A DNA stretch of 64,000 nt from Duodenibacillus sp. (GTDB lineage Bacteria; Pseudomonadota; Gammaproteobacteria; Burkholderiales; Burkholderiaceae_F): positions 124,001 to 188,000 of the forward strand of contig JAGBZO010000045.1 of assembly GCA_017628205.1 (NCBI GenBank), in the 5' to 3' direction. Made by a program: the position numbers and the translations under genes. Below the pieces are notes generated by a model. That model had not been told where the DNA came from. It saw only the letters and a list, made by a program, of their open reading frames with translations, and did no database searches. Below are positions 33,543 through 42,468 of the stretch, one piece after another. How positions within the stretch are numbered: position 1 is the first letter of the stretch; each line of letters starts with the position of its first letter.

Positions 33543-34193
33543 ATGCCTAAGTCCTTGAAAAAATTACGTTCTAATCGCGCTTGGATTGAGCGCCATATCA
33601 ACGATCCCTTTGTGAAAAAAAGCCGTGCAGAAGGCTATCGCGCCCGTTCGGTATATAAGTTGACCGAGCTCGATGACAAAGAAAAATTGTTCAAGCCGGG
33701 GATGACGGTTGTCGACTTGGGCAGCGCTCCCGGAAGTTGGACGCAGATTGTACGTGAGAGACTGAGCGATAGCGAAGGCAATTTGAACGGACGCATCATC
33801 GCCATGGACATTTTGCCCATGGATCCTATTGACGGAGCGATCTTTTTGCAGGGCGATTTCCGTGAACAGGAAGTCGCCGACAAGTTGGCCGAAATTTTGG
33901 ATGGCGATAAAGTCGACGTCGTCGTCAGCGACATGGCTCCCAACTTGTCCGGGGTCGCGATGGTGGATGCGGGCGCCAGCATTCTGCTCAACGAATTGGC
34001 TTTGGAATTTGCCATCGAACATCTCAAGCCGACGGGCGTGTTGGTGACCAAGGTATTCCAAGGATCGGGATACTCGCAGTTCATCGAGGCTTGCAAAAAG
34101 CATTTCAAGTCGGTCGCGCAACGCAAGCCCGAGGCCAGTCGCGGCAGCAGTGCCGAAATGTACGTCGTCGCGCGCAACCTCAAAAAGCAATAA
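33543..34193 (+). CDS. rlmE: 23S rRNA 2'-O-ribose methyltransferase (U2552), RlmE/FtsJ
   Basis: RlmE methylates U2552 in the A loop of 23S rRNA at a late stage of 50S assembly. The 216-residue protein starts near RSNRAWIERHINDPFVKKS. The catalytic KDKE set is seen as Lys in YRARSVYKLTE, Asp in VVSDMAPNLSG, Lys in VLVTKVFQGSG and Glu in KPEASRGSSAEMY. The SAM site is VVDLGSAPGSWTQ. The order rlmE-ftsH is conserved in proteobacteria. A structured intergenic region follows before ftsH. Confidence 0.96.
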   Translation: MPKSLKKLRSNRAWIERHINDPFVKKSRAEGYRARSVYKLTELDDKEKLFKPGMTVVDLGSAPGSWTQIVRERLSDSEGNLNGRIIAMDILPMDPIDGAIFLQGDFREQEVADKLAEILDGDKVDVVVSDMAPNLSGVAMVDAGASILLNELALEFAIEHLKPTGVLVTKVFQGSGYSQFIEACKKHFKSVAQRKPEASRGSSAEMYVVARNLKKQ

Positions 34194-34201
34194 CGGTTGG
34201 A

Positions 34202-34220
34202 TACACAATCGGATTGTGTA
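34202..34220. repeat. 19-nt perfect inverted repeat between rlmE and ftsH
   Basis: TACACAATC-G-GATTGTGTA, 9+1+9 nt, starts 9 nt after the rlmE stop. There is no T run, so it is not a classical terminator. It may be a protein-binding site or, in RNA, a short hairpin. Confidence 0.5.
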
Positions 34221-34268
34221 GTGCACCAAAAGTGCAACCAATTCGTATAAATTTAGCCTGACCTCGGT

Positions 34269-34317
34269 GCCGACACGCATTCCAGGGCTGACGCTCCGGA
34301 AGCGTTTACGTGTCGGC
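34269..34317 (+). promoter_or_regulatory. Large stem-loop in the ftsH leader
   Basis: GCCGACACG and CGTGTCGGC close a hairpin that contains a second stem (GACGCT with AGCGTT). It lies 40 nt before the ftsH start and lacks a T run. It could be a terminator-like end of the rlmE mRNA, a processing site or a translational control element for ftsH. Confidence 0.45.
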
Positions 34318-34357
34318 TCAAAACAGAACGATTCGCAGCGTATAAGAGAGAAGAATT

Positions 34358-36355
34358 TTGAATAATAAGATGATCAGCCGAATTGCGGTCTGGGCCTTGA
34401 TCGCGTTCGTGTTATTTACGGTTTTCAGACAGTTTAGTGGATCGCGCGAAGCGGACCTTCAGCAGGACCAAATCAGTTACACGCAATTTATGACCGATGC
34501 CAAAGCCGGCAAGGTTCGTCGCGTGGACGTGCAGGGGCGTCAGTTGACCGTGACGCCGACGGAAGGGGCCAAGTATCAGATCACCAGTCCCGGCGATTTG
34601 TGGATGGTGGATGATCTGCGCAAGAACGGCGTTCAGGTTTTCGGCAAGGCCGAAGAGGGACCCTCGTTCCTTGAAACCATCTTTGTCAGCTGGTTCCCGA
34701 TGATCCTTTTGATCGGCGTGTGGATTTTCTTCATGCGTCAGATGCAAGGCGGCGGCAAGGGAGGCGCGTTCTCGTTTGGTAAAAGTAAGGCTCGCATGCT
34801 TGACGATACGAGCAACAAAGTGCGCTTTGCCGACGTGGCCGGTTGTGATGAAGCAAAGGAAGAAGTGCAGGAGGTCGTAGATTTCTTGCGCGACCCTTCG
34901 CGCTTCCAACGCCTGGGCGGTCATATTCCCCGCGGTATTTTGTTGGTCGGCTCTCCGGGGACTGGTAAGACGCTGTTGGCCAAGGCGATTGCAGGGGAAG
35001 CCGGCGTGCCGTTCTTCTCGATTTCCGGTTCGGATTTCGTAGAAATGTTCGTCGGTGTCGGTGCGGCTCGCGTACGAGACATGTTCGAAAACGCCAAGAA
35101 GAACTCTCCGTGCATCATTTTCATCGACGAAATCGATGCGGTCGGTCGCCAGCGCGGTGCCGGTCTGGGCGGCGGTAATGACGAACGCGAACAAACGTTG
35201 AACCAGATGTTGGTTGAAATGGACGGCTTTGAAACCGGTAGCAACGTCATCGTGATCGCCGCGACCAACCGTCCCGACGTCTTGGATCCAGCCTTGATGC
35301 GTCCGGGGCGCTTTGACCGTCAGGTCGTCGTGCCGTTGCCCGACATTCGCGGTCGCGAGCATATCTTGAACGTCCACATGCGCAAGATTCCCGTCGGAAC
35401 GGACGTCCGCCCCGACATCATCGCTCGAGGCACTCCGGGATTTTCCGGTGCCGATTTGGCGAACTTGGTCAATGAGGCCGCTTTGTTTGCGGCACGACGC
35501 AACGGTCGTGTCGTCGAAATGGGCGATTTTGAATTGGCCAAGGACAAGATCATGATGGGGGCTGAACGCCGTTCGATGGTCATGACGGAAGACGAACGTC
35601 GCAATACGGCTTATCACGAGTCCGGTCACGCTTTGGTCGCCAAGTTGTTGCCTAAGTCCGATCCGGTTCACAAGGTCACCATCATTCCCCGCGGTCGCGC
35701 TTTGGGCGTCACGATGCAGTTGCCTGAAGAAGATCGTTACGCTTACGACAGCCAGTACATGCTGACGCGTATCGCCATTCTTTTCGGCGGTCGCATTGCT
35801 GAAGAAGTGTTCATGAATCAGATGACAACCGGCGCGAGCAACGACTTTGAACGAGCCACGCAGATGGCCCGCGATATGGTGACGCGCTACGGCATGACCA
35901 AGGCCATGGGCGTCATGGTCTACGCCGAAAACGAAGGCGAAGTGTTCTTGGGGCGTTCGGTCACCAAGACGACGCATATTTCCGAAAAGACGATGCAAGC
36001 CATTGATGCGGAAATCCGTCGCTTGCTGGAGGAACAATACAACTTGGCACGTCGTCTGATCGAAGAAAACCGCGACAAGATGGAAGCGATGGCTCAGGCG
36101 TTGCTCAAGTGGGAAACCATTGACGCCGACCAAATCGACGATATCATGGCGGGTCGCGAACCGCGTCCGCCCAAGGGAGCGGAGCAACCCGCTCGCGAGC
36201 CTCAGGAGCCGGTTGCTCAAGCGGCCGAGTCGCAGAGCGAGGAACGTACGGAGCCCGTGCAAGAAATGACGCAGGCTCCCGCCGAAGCGACTGAAAGCGT
36301 CGATCCGGCTCGCGAGGAAGAACCCCAGGTTCGGGACAACGACAAAAACAATTGA
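34358..36355 (+). CDS. ftsH: FtsH, membrane-anchored ATP-dependent zinc metalloprotease
   Basis: FtsH degrades membrane and short-lived soluble proteins. The TTG at 34358 is taken as start because it gives [12 protein letters not shown], matching the MNN start usual in relatives; an ATG at 34370 is the alternative. The order is TM1, a periplasmic domain, then TM2 ([15 protein letters not shown]). The AAA domain follows with Walker A GSPGTGKT and Walker [11 protein letters not shown], the second region of homology [20 protein letters not shown], and zinc site HESGH. The C-terminal 60 residues are Glu/Ala/Pro-rich. Total length is 665 residues. Confidence 0.96.
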   Translation: MNNKMISRIAVWALIAFVLFTVFRQFSGSREADLQQDQISYTQFMTDAKAGKVRRVDVQGRQLTVTPTEGAKYQITSPGDLWMVDDLRKNGVQVFGKAEEGPSFLETIFVSWFPMILLIGVWIFFMRQMQGGGKGGAFSFGKSKARMLDDTSNKVRFADVAGCDEAKEEVQEVVDFLRDPSRFQRLGGHIPRGILLVGSPGTGKTLLAKAIAGEAGVPFFSISGSDFVEMFVGVGAARVRDMFENAKKNSPCIIFIDEIDAVGRQRGAGLGGGNDEREQTLNQMLVEMDGFETGSNVIVIAATNRPDVLDPALMRPGRFDRQVVVPLPDIRGREHILNVHMRKIPVGTDVRPDIIARGTPGFSGADLANLVNEAALFAARRNGRVVEMGDFELAKDKIMMGAERRSMVMTEDERRNTAYHESGHALVAKLLPKSDPVHKVTIIPRGRALGVTMQLPEEDRYAYDSQYMLTRIAILFGGRIAEEVFMNQMTTGASNDFERATQMARDMVTRYGMTKAMGVMVYAENEGEVFLGRSVTKTTHISEKTMQAIDAEIRRLLEEQYNLARRLIEENRDKMEAMAQALLKWETIDADQIDDIMAGREPRPPKGAEQPAREPQEPVAQAAESQSEERTEPVQEMTQAPAEATESVDPAREEEPQVRDNDKNN

Positions 36356-36381
36356 TCGACCGACGAAGTTCGATCGTAAAC

Positions 36382-36427
36382 AAGGGCTGGAAATGGCGTC
36401 TGATGCGACTGTTTTCAGCCTTTTTTC
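36382..36427 (+). terminator. Terminator after ftsH
   Basis: AAGGGCTGG pairs with TCAGCCTTT (wobbles allowed) and is followed by a run of T. It lies 26 nt past the stop and only 15 nt before folP, so it may act as a partial terminator. Confidence 0.6.
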
Positions 36428-36441
36428 TTTGAGGTAATCAA

Positions 36442-37308
36442 ATGTTGCGTGCAACACGATGGGTTTGTCGGGATCGTTTTCTATCCCTTGAAAAACCGCT
36501 GATCATGGGCATTGTCAATGCCACGCCTGACTCGTTTTCCGACGGAGGGCTGCATGTCGGCGCCCGGGGAGCCATCGAATGGGGCCTGCGGTTGATGGAG
36601 CAAGGGGCGGATATTTTGGACGTGGGTGGCGAGTCCACTCGTCCAGGCGCGCCGGAGGTGAGTCTCGACGAGGAGCTTGACCGAGTGATTCCCGTCGTCG
36701 AATCGCTCGTACGTGCGGGAGCCGTCGTATCGGTTGACACGAGCAAATCGCAGGTGATGCGCGAGGCATTGAAGGTCGGCGTCCATATTCTCAACGACGT
36801 TCGCTCGTTTACGTTGCCCGGGGCGCAAGAAGTGGCCGTCAACAGCGATGCCGGTTTGGTTCTGATGCACATGCAGGGGACGCCCGCGACGATGCAGCGT
36901 TGCGTGAGCTATGAAAATGACGATGTGACGGCCAGTGCCATCCGTTTTTTGCAAGAGCGTGATGATGCGTTGACGGCGGCCGGGGTAAATCCGAGTCGTA
37001 TTTGTTGGGATTGCGGTTTCGGATTTGGAAAAACCGTGGAACAGAACTTCGAATTGCTGGCTCAGACGGAACGCTTTGTGCAATGCGGTCGTCCTTATTT
37101 GATGGGCTTGTCGCGTAAAAGCAGTATCGGAGCGGTGACGGGAGTCAAGGAGCCGCAAGATCGCGTCGTCGGCTCTGTCGTAGGGGCGCTTTTGGCTGCT
37201 CAACGCGGCGCGCAAGTGTTGCGTGTTCATGACGTTGCCCGAACTAAAGAAGGCTTGGCTGTTTGGCACGCTACGCAAAAGGCGGGGCTTACCCCTAAAA
37301 TAAAATGA
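36442..37308 (+). CDS. folP: Dihydropteroate synthase
   Basis: DHPS condenses p-aminobenzoate with dihydropterin pyrophosphate in folate synthesis. Conserved blocks are IMGIVNATPDSFSDGG, DVGGESTRPGAPEVS, VSVDTSKSQV, INDVRSF, LMHMQGTP, DCGFGFGKTVEQNFELL and LMGLSRKSSIG. At 288 residues it is complete. It sits between ftsH and glmM, the order found in most proteobacteria; glmM starts 30 nt after it. Confidence 0.96.
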   Translation: MLRATRWVCRDRFLSLEKPLIMGIVNATPDSFSDGGLHVGARGAIEWGLRLMEQGADILDVGGESTRPGAPEVSLDEELDRVIPVVESLVRAGAVVSVDTSKSQVMREALKVGVHILNDVRSFTLPGAQEVAVNSDAGLVLMHMQGTPATMQRCVSYENDDVTASAIRFLQERDDALTAAGVNPSRICWDCGFGFGKTVEQNFELLAQTERFVQCGRPYLMGLSRKSSIGAVTGVKEPQDRVVGSVVGALLAAQRGAQVLRVHDVARTKEGLAVWHATQKAGLTPKIK

Positions 37309-37338
37309 TTAACGACAACCTCATAGGGTAGGTATCAG

Positions 37339-38676
37339 ATGGCTCGACGTTATTTTGGAACGGACGGTATGCGCGGCGAAGTCGGCTCCGCTCCGATCAC
37401 TCCCGAATTTGTAATGTTGCTCGGTCAGGCGGCCGGTCGCGTTTTGCGCAAAGGTCAACGTTGTGGCCGTGTGACCGTTTTGATTGGCAAGGACACGCGT
37501 ATTTCCGGTTACATGTTGGAGGCTGCATTGGAGGCCGGTTTCGCCGCTTCTGGTGTGGACGTTGTTTTGTGTGGTCCGATTCCCACGCCGGCCGTCGCGT
37601 ATCTGACGCGCGCCTTGCGTTTGGACGCCGGCGTCGTCATCAGCGCAAGCCACAATCCCTACCATGACAACGGCATCAAGTTCTTCTCCGCGCAAGGCAC
37701 CAAGTTGCCCGACTCGTTTGAAGAAGAAATCGAAGCCGAAATGGACAAAGGGTTTGACTGCGTGCCGAGCGATCATTTGGGACGCGTACGTCGTCTTGAT
37801 GATGCGCTGGGCCGTTATGTCGAATTCTGCAAGAGTTCCTTCCCCTTCGGTCTTGACCTCAAGGGCATGCATTTGTATTTGGACTGTGCTCACGGTGCAG
37901 CCTACCATGTGGCCCCGGCAGTGTTTCACGAACTCGGTGCTGAAGTCCGCGTGGCGGGTAACGAGCCCAACGGCTTCAACATCAATCGGGGCGTCGGTGC
38001 GACGCATACCGAAGACTTGGCCGAACGAACCAAGTTGGCAGGGTGTGATCTCGGGTTGGCTTTTGACGGCGATGCCGATCGCTTGATCATGGCTGACAAT
38101 CGGGGGCATGTCTACAACGGGGACGAATTGCTGTATGTCATGGCTTCCGATCGAGCACGACACGGTGACATCGGCGGCGTCGTCGGTACGCTGATGACGA
38201 ATTACGCCTTGGAAAAGCGTTTTAAGGAAATGAACGTGGATTTCGTTCGTGCCAAAGTCGGCGACCGCTACGTGATGGAAGAGTTGCGTCGTCGCGGCTG
38301 GTTGTACGGCGGCGAATCGTCCGGGCATTTGATTGCCTTGGATCGTCAAAGTACCGGTGACGGCATTGTCAGCGCTTTGCAGGTGTTGGCAGCCATCCGA
38401 TCGCAAGGCAAGACGTTGGCCGAACTAACGGCCGATCTTCAGTTGATGCCCCAGGTGTTGGTCAACAAGCGGATCCCCAAAGGATACGATTGGAAGGGGG
38501 ACGAGGCCTTCATGCAGGCCGTTGCGGCAGCCGAAAAGGACGTCGAAGGGCGCGGCCGCGTGTTGATTCGTCCTTCGGGTACGGAGCCGCTGTTGCGCAT
38601 TATGGTCGAAGCGGACGATTCGAGTCTGGCCTCCATGTTGGCTCATCGTCTGGCCGGCGCCTTGTCCGTTGATTGA
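37339..38676 (+). CDS. glmM: Phosphoglucosamine mutase
   Basis: GlmM converts glucosamine-6-phosphate to glucosamine-1-phosphate for cell-wall and lipopolysaccharide precursors. It has 445 residues. Motifs are YFGTDGMRG at the start, the phosphoserine loop ISASHNP (Ser104 probably phosphorylated), the metal site FDGDADR, GGESSGH in the sugar-binding loop, and [12 protein letters not shown] for phosphate. TAGGTA at 5-10 nt and the ATG set the start. It ends in a good terminator. Confidence 0.97.
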   Translation: MARRYFGTDGMRGEVGSAPITPEFVMLLGQAAGRVLRKGQRCGRVTVLIGKDTRISGYMLEAALEAGFAASGVDVVLCGPIPTPAVAYLTRALRLDAGVVISASHNPYHDNGIKFFSAQGTKLPDSFEEEIEAEMDKGFDCVPSDHLGRVRRLDDALGRYVEFCKSSFPFGLDLKGMHLYLDCAHGAAYHVAPAVFHELGAEVRVAGNEPNGFNINRGVGATHTEDLAERTKLAGCDLGLAFDGDADRLIMADNRGHVYNGDELLYVMASDRARHGDIGGVVGTLMTNYALEKRFKEMNVDFVRAKVGDRYVMEELRRRGWLYGGESSGHLIALDRQSTGDGIVSALQVLAAIRSQGKTLAELTADLQLMPQVLVNKRIPKGYDWKGDEAFMQAVAAAEKDVEGRGRVLIRPSGTEPLLRIMVEADDSSLASMLAHRLAGALSVD

Positions 38677-38703
38677 TAGAGACTGTTCCTTTTTGTGATT
38701 TAG

Positions 38704-38735
38704 GCCCCTGGATTCATAAGAATTCAGGGGCTTTG
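38704..38735 (+). terminator. Terminator after glmM
   Basis: GCCCCTGGATTC and GAATTCAGGGGC (one G-T pair) make a 12-bp stem with a 4-nt loop; CTTTGT follows. Confidence 0.8.
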
Positions 38736-38850
38736 TCGTACGAAAGATTAAAAAAGCGTAAAATATTTTCCTTTGATGCGAGGGAGTCGCCCGATTCCCG
38801 TCGATTGTGTGTGCGACCGTTTCGGTCGCGTTAGCGAATACAAACAGTTT

Positions 38851-41493
38851 ATGAAACCCAGTACTTACATGACGGCCGCCGAAATTCGCGCCGCTTACTT
38901 AAAGTTCTTCGAAAGCAAGGGCCACGCGATTGTGAAGTCGAGCCCCGTTGTTCCGCAGGACGATCCGACGTTGTTGTTCACCAATGCCGGTATGAACCAG
39001 TTCAAGGACAATTTCCTCGGTTTGGACAAGTCTCTCGATCGTGCCGCGACCGCTCAGAAGTGCATTCGTGCTGGGGGCAAGCACAACGACTTGGATAACG
39101 TCGGTTACACGGCTCGCCACCACACTTTCTTCGAAATGTTGGGCAACTTCAGTTTCGGCGACTATTTCAAGCGCGAAGCCATTGCATTTGCTTGGGAATT
39201 GTTGACGACGGTTTACCATTTGCCGCCCGAACAACTTTGGGTTACGGTCTACGAAGAAGACGACGAAGCGTACGAAATTTGGAATAAGGAAATCGGCGTT
39301 CCCGTCGAGCGCATCGTTCGTATCGGCGACAACAAGGGCGCTCGCTACATGTCCGACAATTTCTGGATGATGGGCGATACCGGTCCGTGCGGTCCCTGTT
39401 CCGAAATTTTCTACGACCGCGGTCCTTCCGTTCAGGGCGGCCCTCCCGGAAGCCCGGACGAAGACGGCGACCGTTACATGGAAATTTGGAACTTGGTGTT
39501 TACGCAGTTCAACCGTGATGCCAGCGGCAAGATGAATCGTCTGCCTCGTCCGAACATCGACACTGGCATGGGTTTGGAACGCTTGGCCAGTGTTTTGCAA
39601 GGCGTCGCCACGAACTATGACATCGACCTCTTCCAAAACCTCATGAAGGCAGCCCGCGAAGCCGTTCAGGCTGTCGGCGGCGGTGATATCGATCCGCAGT
39701 CGCCCTCCTTGAAGGTGATCGCCGACCACATTCGCTCCTGCAGCTTTGCCATCGCCGACGGCGTCGTACCGGGCAATGAAGGCCGTGCATACGTCCTGCG
39801 CCGCATCTGCCGTCGCGCCATTCGTCACGGCTACAAGCTGGGTGCTCGCGGCACGTTCTTCTACAAGTTGGTCGATACGTTGGCCTGTGAAATGGGCGAC
39901 ATTTATCCCGAACTCAAGAATCCCCGCATCGCCGAAGTATTGAAGGCGGAGGAAGAACGCTTCTTGCTGACCTTGAGCAACGGTATGGAAATTTTGGATG
40001 CCGCCATTGCCGAAACCACGAATGGCGTGTTGGACGGCAACTTGGCATTCAAGTTGCACGACACGTACGGTTTCCCCGTCGACTTGACCGGCGATGTTTG
40101 CCGTGAACGCAATCTCGTCGTTGACACCGAAGGTTTCGACGCCGCCATGGAAGAGCAGCGCAACAAGGCTCGCGCCGCCGGCAAGTTCAAAATCGCCGCG
40201 GGGTTGGTCTACAACGGTGACAACAATGAATTCGTCGGCTACGATCGTTTGTCCTGTGAAGGCGCACGCGTGCTCGGTCTTTTCAAGGACGGTACGGCTG
40301 TCGACGAAGTGACGGCGGGCGACGACATCGTCGTGGTACTGGACAAGACGCCGTTCTATGCCGAAATGGGCGGTCAGGTCGGCGACTGCGGTCGCATGGA
40401 AAACGCCACCACGATGTTGACGGTGTCCGATACGTTTAAGATCAAGGCCAGCGTGTTCGGTCATGCCGCACACGTAGCCGAGGGTACGCTCAAGGTGGGC
40501 GACGCCCTCAATGCCTTCGTCGACGAACAGGTTCGTATGGCCACCGAACGCAATCACTCCGTAACGCACATCATGCACAAGGCCTTGCGTGAAGTGCTCG
40601 GCGCACACGTTTCCCAGAAAGGAAGCCTCGTCAATGCGGACGTGACTCGCTTTGACTTCACGCACGACAAGCCTATGACGGCTGAGGAAATTCGCGCCGT
40701 GGAAGATATCGTGAATGCCGAAATCTTGGCCAATACGGCAACCGAATGCCGCGAAATGAGCGTGGAAGACGCCAAGAAGTCCGGCGCGACCATGCTCTTT
40801 GGCGAAAAGTACGGTGAAGAAGTTCGCGTACTCAACATCGGTACGTCTTGCGAATTGTGCGGCGGGACGCACGTTGAACGCACGGGCGACATCGGCTCGT
40901 TCAAGATTCTCGGTGAAGCGGGCATCAGCGCCGGCGTTCGTCGTCTTGAGGCCGTGACCGGTGAAAACGCCGTACGTTTGATGCAACACCAAGCTGCTTT
41001 GTTGGTTGAAGCTGCCGCCCGCTTCAAGACGCCGGCCGAGGAATTACCGGGCAAGATCGATCACTTGTTGGGACAGGTTCGCGATCTCGAAAAGGCTTTG
41101 GCCGAAGCCAAGAGCAAGCTCGCCGCTCAGCAGGGCGCCGATCTGCTCAACCAGGCTCAGGATGTCAACGGCGTGAAGGTTCTCGTCGCCACGATCGAAG
41201 GCATGGACGCTAAGGTTCTCCGCGAAACGATGGACCGTTTGAAGGACAAGTTCGGTACGGCCGTCATCGTGTTGGCCGTGACGGGCGGTGCCAAGATCCA
41301 GTTGTGTGCGGGCGTCACCAAGGATCTGATTGGTCGCGTTAAGGCCGGTGAATTGGTCAACGTCGTCGCCTCTCAGGCCGGCGGCAAGGGTGGCGGCAAG
41401 CCCGATATGGCTATGGCTGGCGCCAGTGACGCCGCCGCTTTGCCCGCCGCTATGGAATCGGCCAAGGCTTGGATCGCAGAGAAGTTGGCATGA
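38851..41493 (+). CDS. alaS: Alanyl-tRNA synthetase
   Basis: The 880-residue class II synthetase has its aminoacylation domain first ([46 protein letters not shown]), then the editing domain with the zinc ligands HSVTH and CELCGGTHV, and a C-terminal C-Ala oligomerisation domain with a Gly-rich [16 protein letters not shown]-like segment (here [20 protein letters not shown]). The start is either ATG 38851 or ATG 38869; neither has a clear Shine-Dalgarno. An in-frame ATG farther upstream (38773) lies beyond the conserved N-terminus. Its TGA overlaps the next gene's ATG. Confidence 0.96.
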   Translation: MKPSTYMTAAEIRAAYLKFFESKGHAIVKSSPVVPQDDPTLLFTNAGMNQFKDNFLGLDKSLDRAATAQKCIRAGGKHNDLDNVGYTARHHTFFEMLGNFSFGDYFKREAIAFAWELLTTVYHLPPEQLWVTVYEEDDEAYEIWNKEIGVPVERIVRIGDNKGARYMSDNFWMMGDTGPCGPCSEIFYDRGPSVQGGPPGSPDEDGDRYMEIWNLVFTQFNRDASGKMNRLPRPNIDTGMGLERLASVLQGVATNYDIDLFQNLMKAAREAVQAVGGGDIDPQSPSLKVIADHIRSCSFAIADGVVPGNEGRAYVLRRICRRAIRHGYKLGARGTFFYKLVDTLACEMGDIYPELKNPRIAEVLKAEEERFLLTLSNGMEILDAAIAETTNGVLDGNLAFKLHDTYGFPVDLTGDVCRERNLVVDTEGFDAAMEEQRNKARAAGKFKIAAGLVYNGDNNEFVGYDRLSCEGARVLGLFKDGTAVDEVTAGDDIVVVLDKTPFYAEMGGQVGDCGRMENATTMLTVSDTFKIKASVFGHAAHVAEGTLKVGDALNAFVDEQVRMATERNHSVTHIMHKALREVLGAHVSQKGSLVNADVTRFDFTHDKPMTAEEIRAVEDIVNAEILANTATECREMSVEDAKKSGATMLFGEKYGEEVRVLNIGTSCELCGGTHVERTGDIGSFKILGEAGISAGVRRLEAVTGENAVRLMQHQAALLVEAAARFKTPAEELPGKIDHLLGQVRDLEKALAEAKSKLAAQQGADLLNQAQDVNGVKVLVATIEGMDAKVLRETMDRLKDKFGTAVIVLAVTGGAKIQLCAGVTKDLIGRVKAGELVNVVASQAGGKGGGKPDMAMAGASDAAALPAAMESAKAWIAEKLA

Positions 41494-41729
41494 GTCAGAA
41501 CACGTTAGATTTGCGCGGATTGTGTTGTCCGATGCCGGTGCTCAGAACCAAGAAGGTACTGGCAAAAATGCAGCCTGAAGAAGTTCTGGTTGTCAAGACG
41601 GACGACCCGCACGCCGTTGCGGACATCGCTTTGTTCATTGAGCAAAGCGGGCATGTTCTGAAGTCGCAGCAGGCTGATCCGACGACGGACGGCGTGACGG
41701 TCCATACGATCGAGCGACGCAAAGAGTAA
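41490..41729 (+). CDS. TusA/SirA-like sulfur carrier protein
   Basis: This 79-residue protein has the two-layer TusA fold motif [17 protein letters not shown] with the active Cys at position 13, followed by [23 protein letters not shown]. TusA-type proteins relay persulfide sulfur, for example to tRNA 2-thiouridine or molybdenum cofactor paths. ATG 41490 overlaps the alaS stop as ATGA, and a longer start is out of place. Residue 12 is also Cys, giving adjacent Cys-Cys before Pro, which differs from the single Cys of E. coli TusA. A terminator follows. Confidence 0.85.
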   Translation: MSQNTLDLRGLCCPMPVLRTKKVLAKMQPEEVLVVKTDDPHAVADIALFIEQSGHVLKSQQADPTTDGVTVHTIERRKE

Positions 41730-41745
41730 ACTCAAGCGATAAGAG

Positions 41746-41779
41746 AAACGCGATTGCTACATGGCAATCGCGTTTTTTC
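41746..41779 (+). terminator. Terminator after the tusA-like gene
   Basis: AACGCGATTGC and GCAATCGCGTT form an 11-bp stem with a 6-nt loop, followed by T residues. Confidence 0.9.
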
Positions 41780-41787
41780 TTGTAGAA

Positions 41788-41827
41788 CAAAAAGAAAAAT
41801 CCCAAGCTTCATGGGAAGCTTGGGATT
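41788..41827 (-). terminator. Terminator of the tmRNA gene
   Basis: On the minus strand AATCCCAAGCTT and AAGCTTGGGATT flank 6 nt and run into TTTTC TTTTT. It begins about 7 nt past the tmRNA CCA end. Confidence 0.9.
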
Positions 41828-41833
41828 GGAATT

Positions 41834-42198
41834 TGGTGGAGGTGGCGGGAATTGAACCCGCGTCCGAAATGATTTTTTCGTCGGATCTACATGTTTAGTT
41901 CAAGTATTTTGAGTTCTTATTGACGATCCTGCTCTTGAACAAGCCTATCGGCAACCAGTCGCTTGATTTCGGAAAGGCCGTCACGACTCCGACCCTTCCT
42001 AGACTCTGTAAATGACGATGCCGTCGGTATTACCCGACCTGAACCAGAGACAATTCAGTGCATCGCTCGCGGCCCTTAGGCGGCGAGAGCGTAACGCTCG
42101 TTGTTGGCGTTTATTTGTGTCTAGCTGTTTTACGAGGTGACTAGACCTCGACATGCACCGTACGACGTCCTACACCCCGTCGAAACCGGAACACCCCC
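41834..42198 (-). ncRNA. ssrA: Transfer-messenger RNA (tmRNA)
   Basis: tmRNA rescues stalled ribosomes and tags their products for proteolysis. On the minus strand the RNA begins GGGGGTGTTCCGGTTTCGAC and ends with the tRNA-like T arm GGGTTCAATTCCCGCC and the acceptor ending CACCTCCACCA. The 7-bp acceptor stem pairs with the usual G-U at position 3. CCA is encoded. The resume codon GCC is at 42108-42106 and the stop at 42078-42076. The tag reads ANNERYALAA, plus the Ala brought by tmRNA itself. The 365-nt length is normal for a one-piece tmRNA. It is divergent from glnA. Confidence 0.97.
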
Positions 42199-42213
42199 GT
42201 AGGTGAACAACGA

Positions 42214-42242
42214 ATGATATACGAACCCAAGCAATAGAGCAA
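42214..42242 (-). promoter_or_regulatory. Candidate sigma-70 promoter of ssrA
   Basis: On the minus strand TTGCTC and TATCAT are 17 nt apart, 15 nt upstream of the mature 5' end. This leaves a short 5' leader for RNase P to remove. Confidence 0.45.
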
Positions 42243-42271
42243 AGCTAAAGGCGGGGATCAAAAGCAAACAG

Positions 42272-42286
42272 GCACCAAAATGGAGC
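42272..42286. promoter_or_regulatory. NtrC-like enhancer site 1 upstream of glnA
   Basis: GCACC-AAAAT-GGAGC matches the NtrC consensus GCACY-N5-RGTGC except for one base. Its centre is about 97 nt upstream of the -24 GG. Confidence 0.5.
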
Positions 42287-42305
42287 GAAAAACCGCAGTA
42301 AGAAT

Positions 42306-42320
42306 GCCCTAAGATAGTGC
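42306..42320. promoter_or_regulatory. NtrC-like enhancer site 2 upstream of glnA
   Basis: GCCCT-AAGAT-AGTGC matches GCACY-N5-RGTGC except for one base. The centres of the two sites are 34 bp apart, close to three helical turns, as expected for cooperative binding. Confidence 0.5.
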
Positions 42321-42382
42321 GGCATGCATTACAATTGAATGATTGTGTGCGTGAGAAGCTTGATTTTAAAGCGTCTTCAAAC

Positions 42383-42399
42383 TGGCACGAATATTGCTT
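42383..42399 (+). promoter_or_regulatory. Sigma-54 (RpoN) promoter of glnA
   Basis: TGGCAC-N5-TTGCTT fits the -24/-12 consensus with all invariant bases. Transcription would start near 42411, giving a 5' leader of about 58 nt before the glnA ATG. Confidence 0.85.
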
Positions 42400-42468
42400 A
42401 TAGCAGGCTAGCAATGATTTGTGCCGATCGGCACTGACTATATCTCTACGGATTCTAGGAGAAAGATT

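Noticed and set aside
34925-35640. FtsH Walker A GSPGTGKT and zinc motif HESGH as signs of inactivation
   Set aside because: Both still satisfy GxxGxGKT and HExxH, and Ser in the zinc motif is common in Burkholderiales FtsH.
34412-36457. 681-codon minus-strand ORF opposite ftsH
   Set aside because: Shadow of a well-supported gene in a GC-rich codon context; His/Arg-rich composition and no family motifs.
38899-40992. 697-codon minus-strand ORF opposite alaS
   Set aside because: Shadow frame; alaS motifs are continuous on the plus strand.
41834-41880. tRNA-like 3' end (T arm and CCA) on the minus strand
   Set aside because: Not a free tRNA: there is no anticodon arm, and it is the tRNA-like domain of tmRNA.
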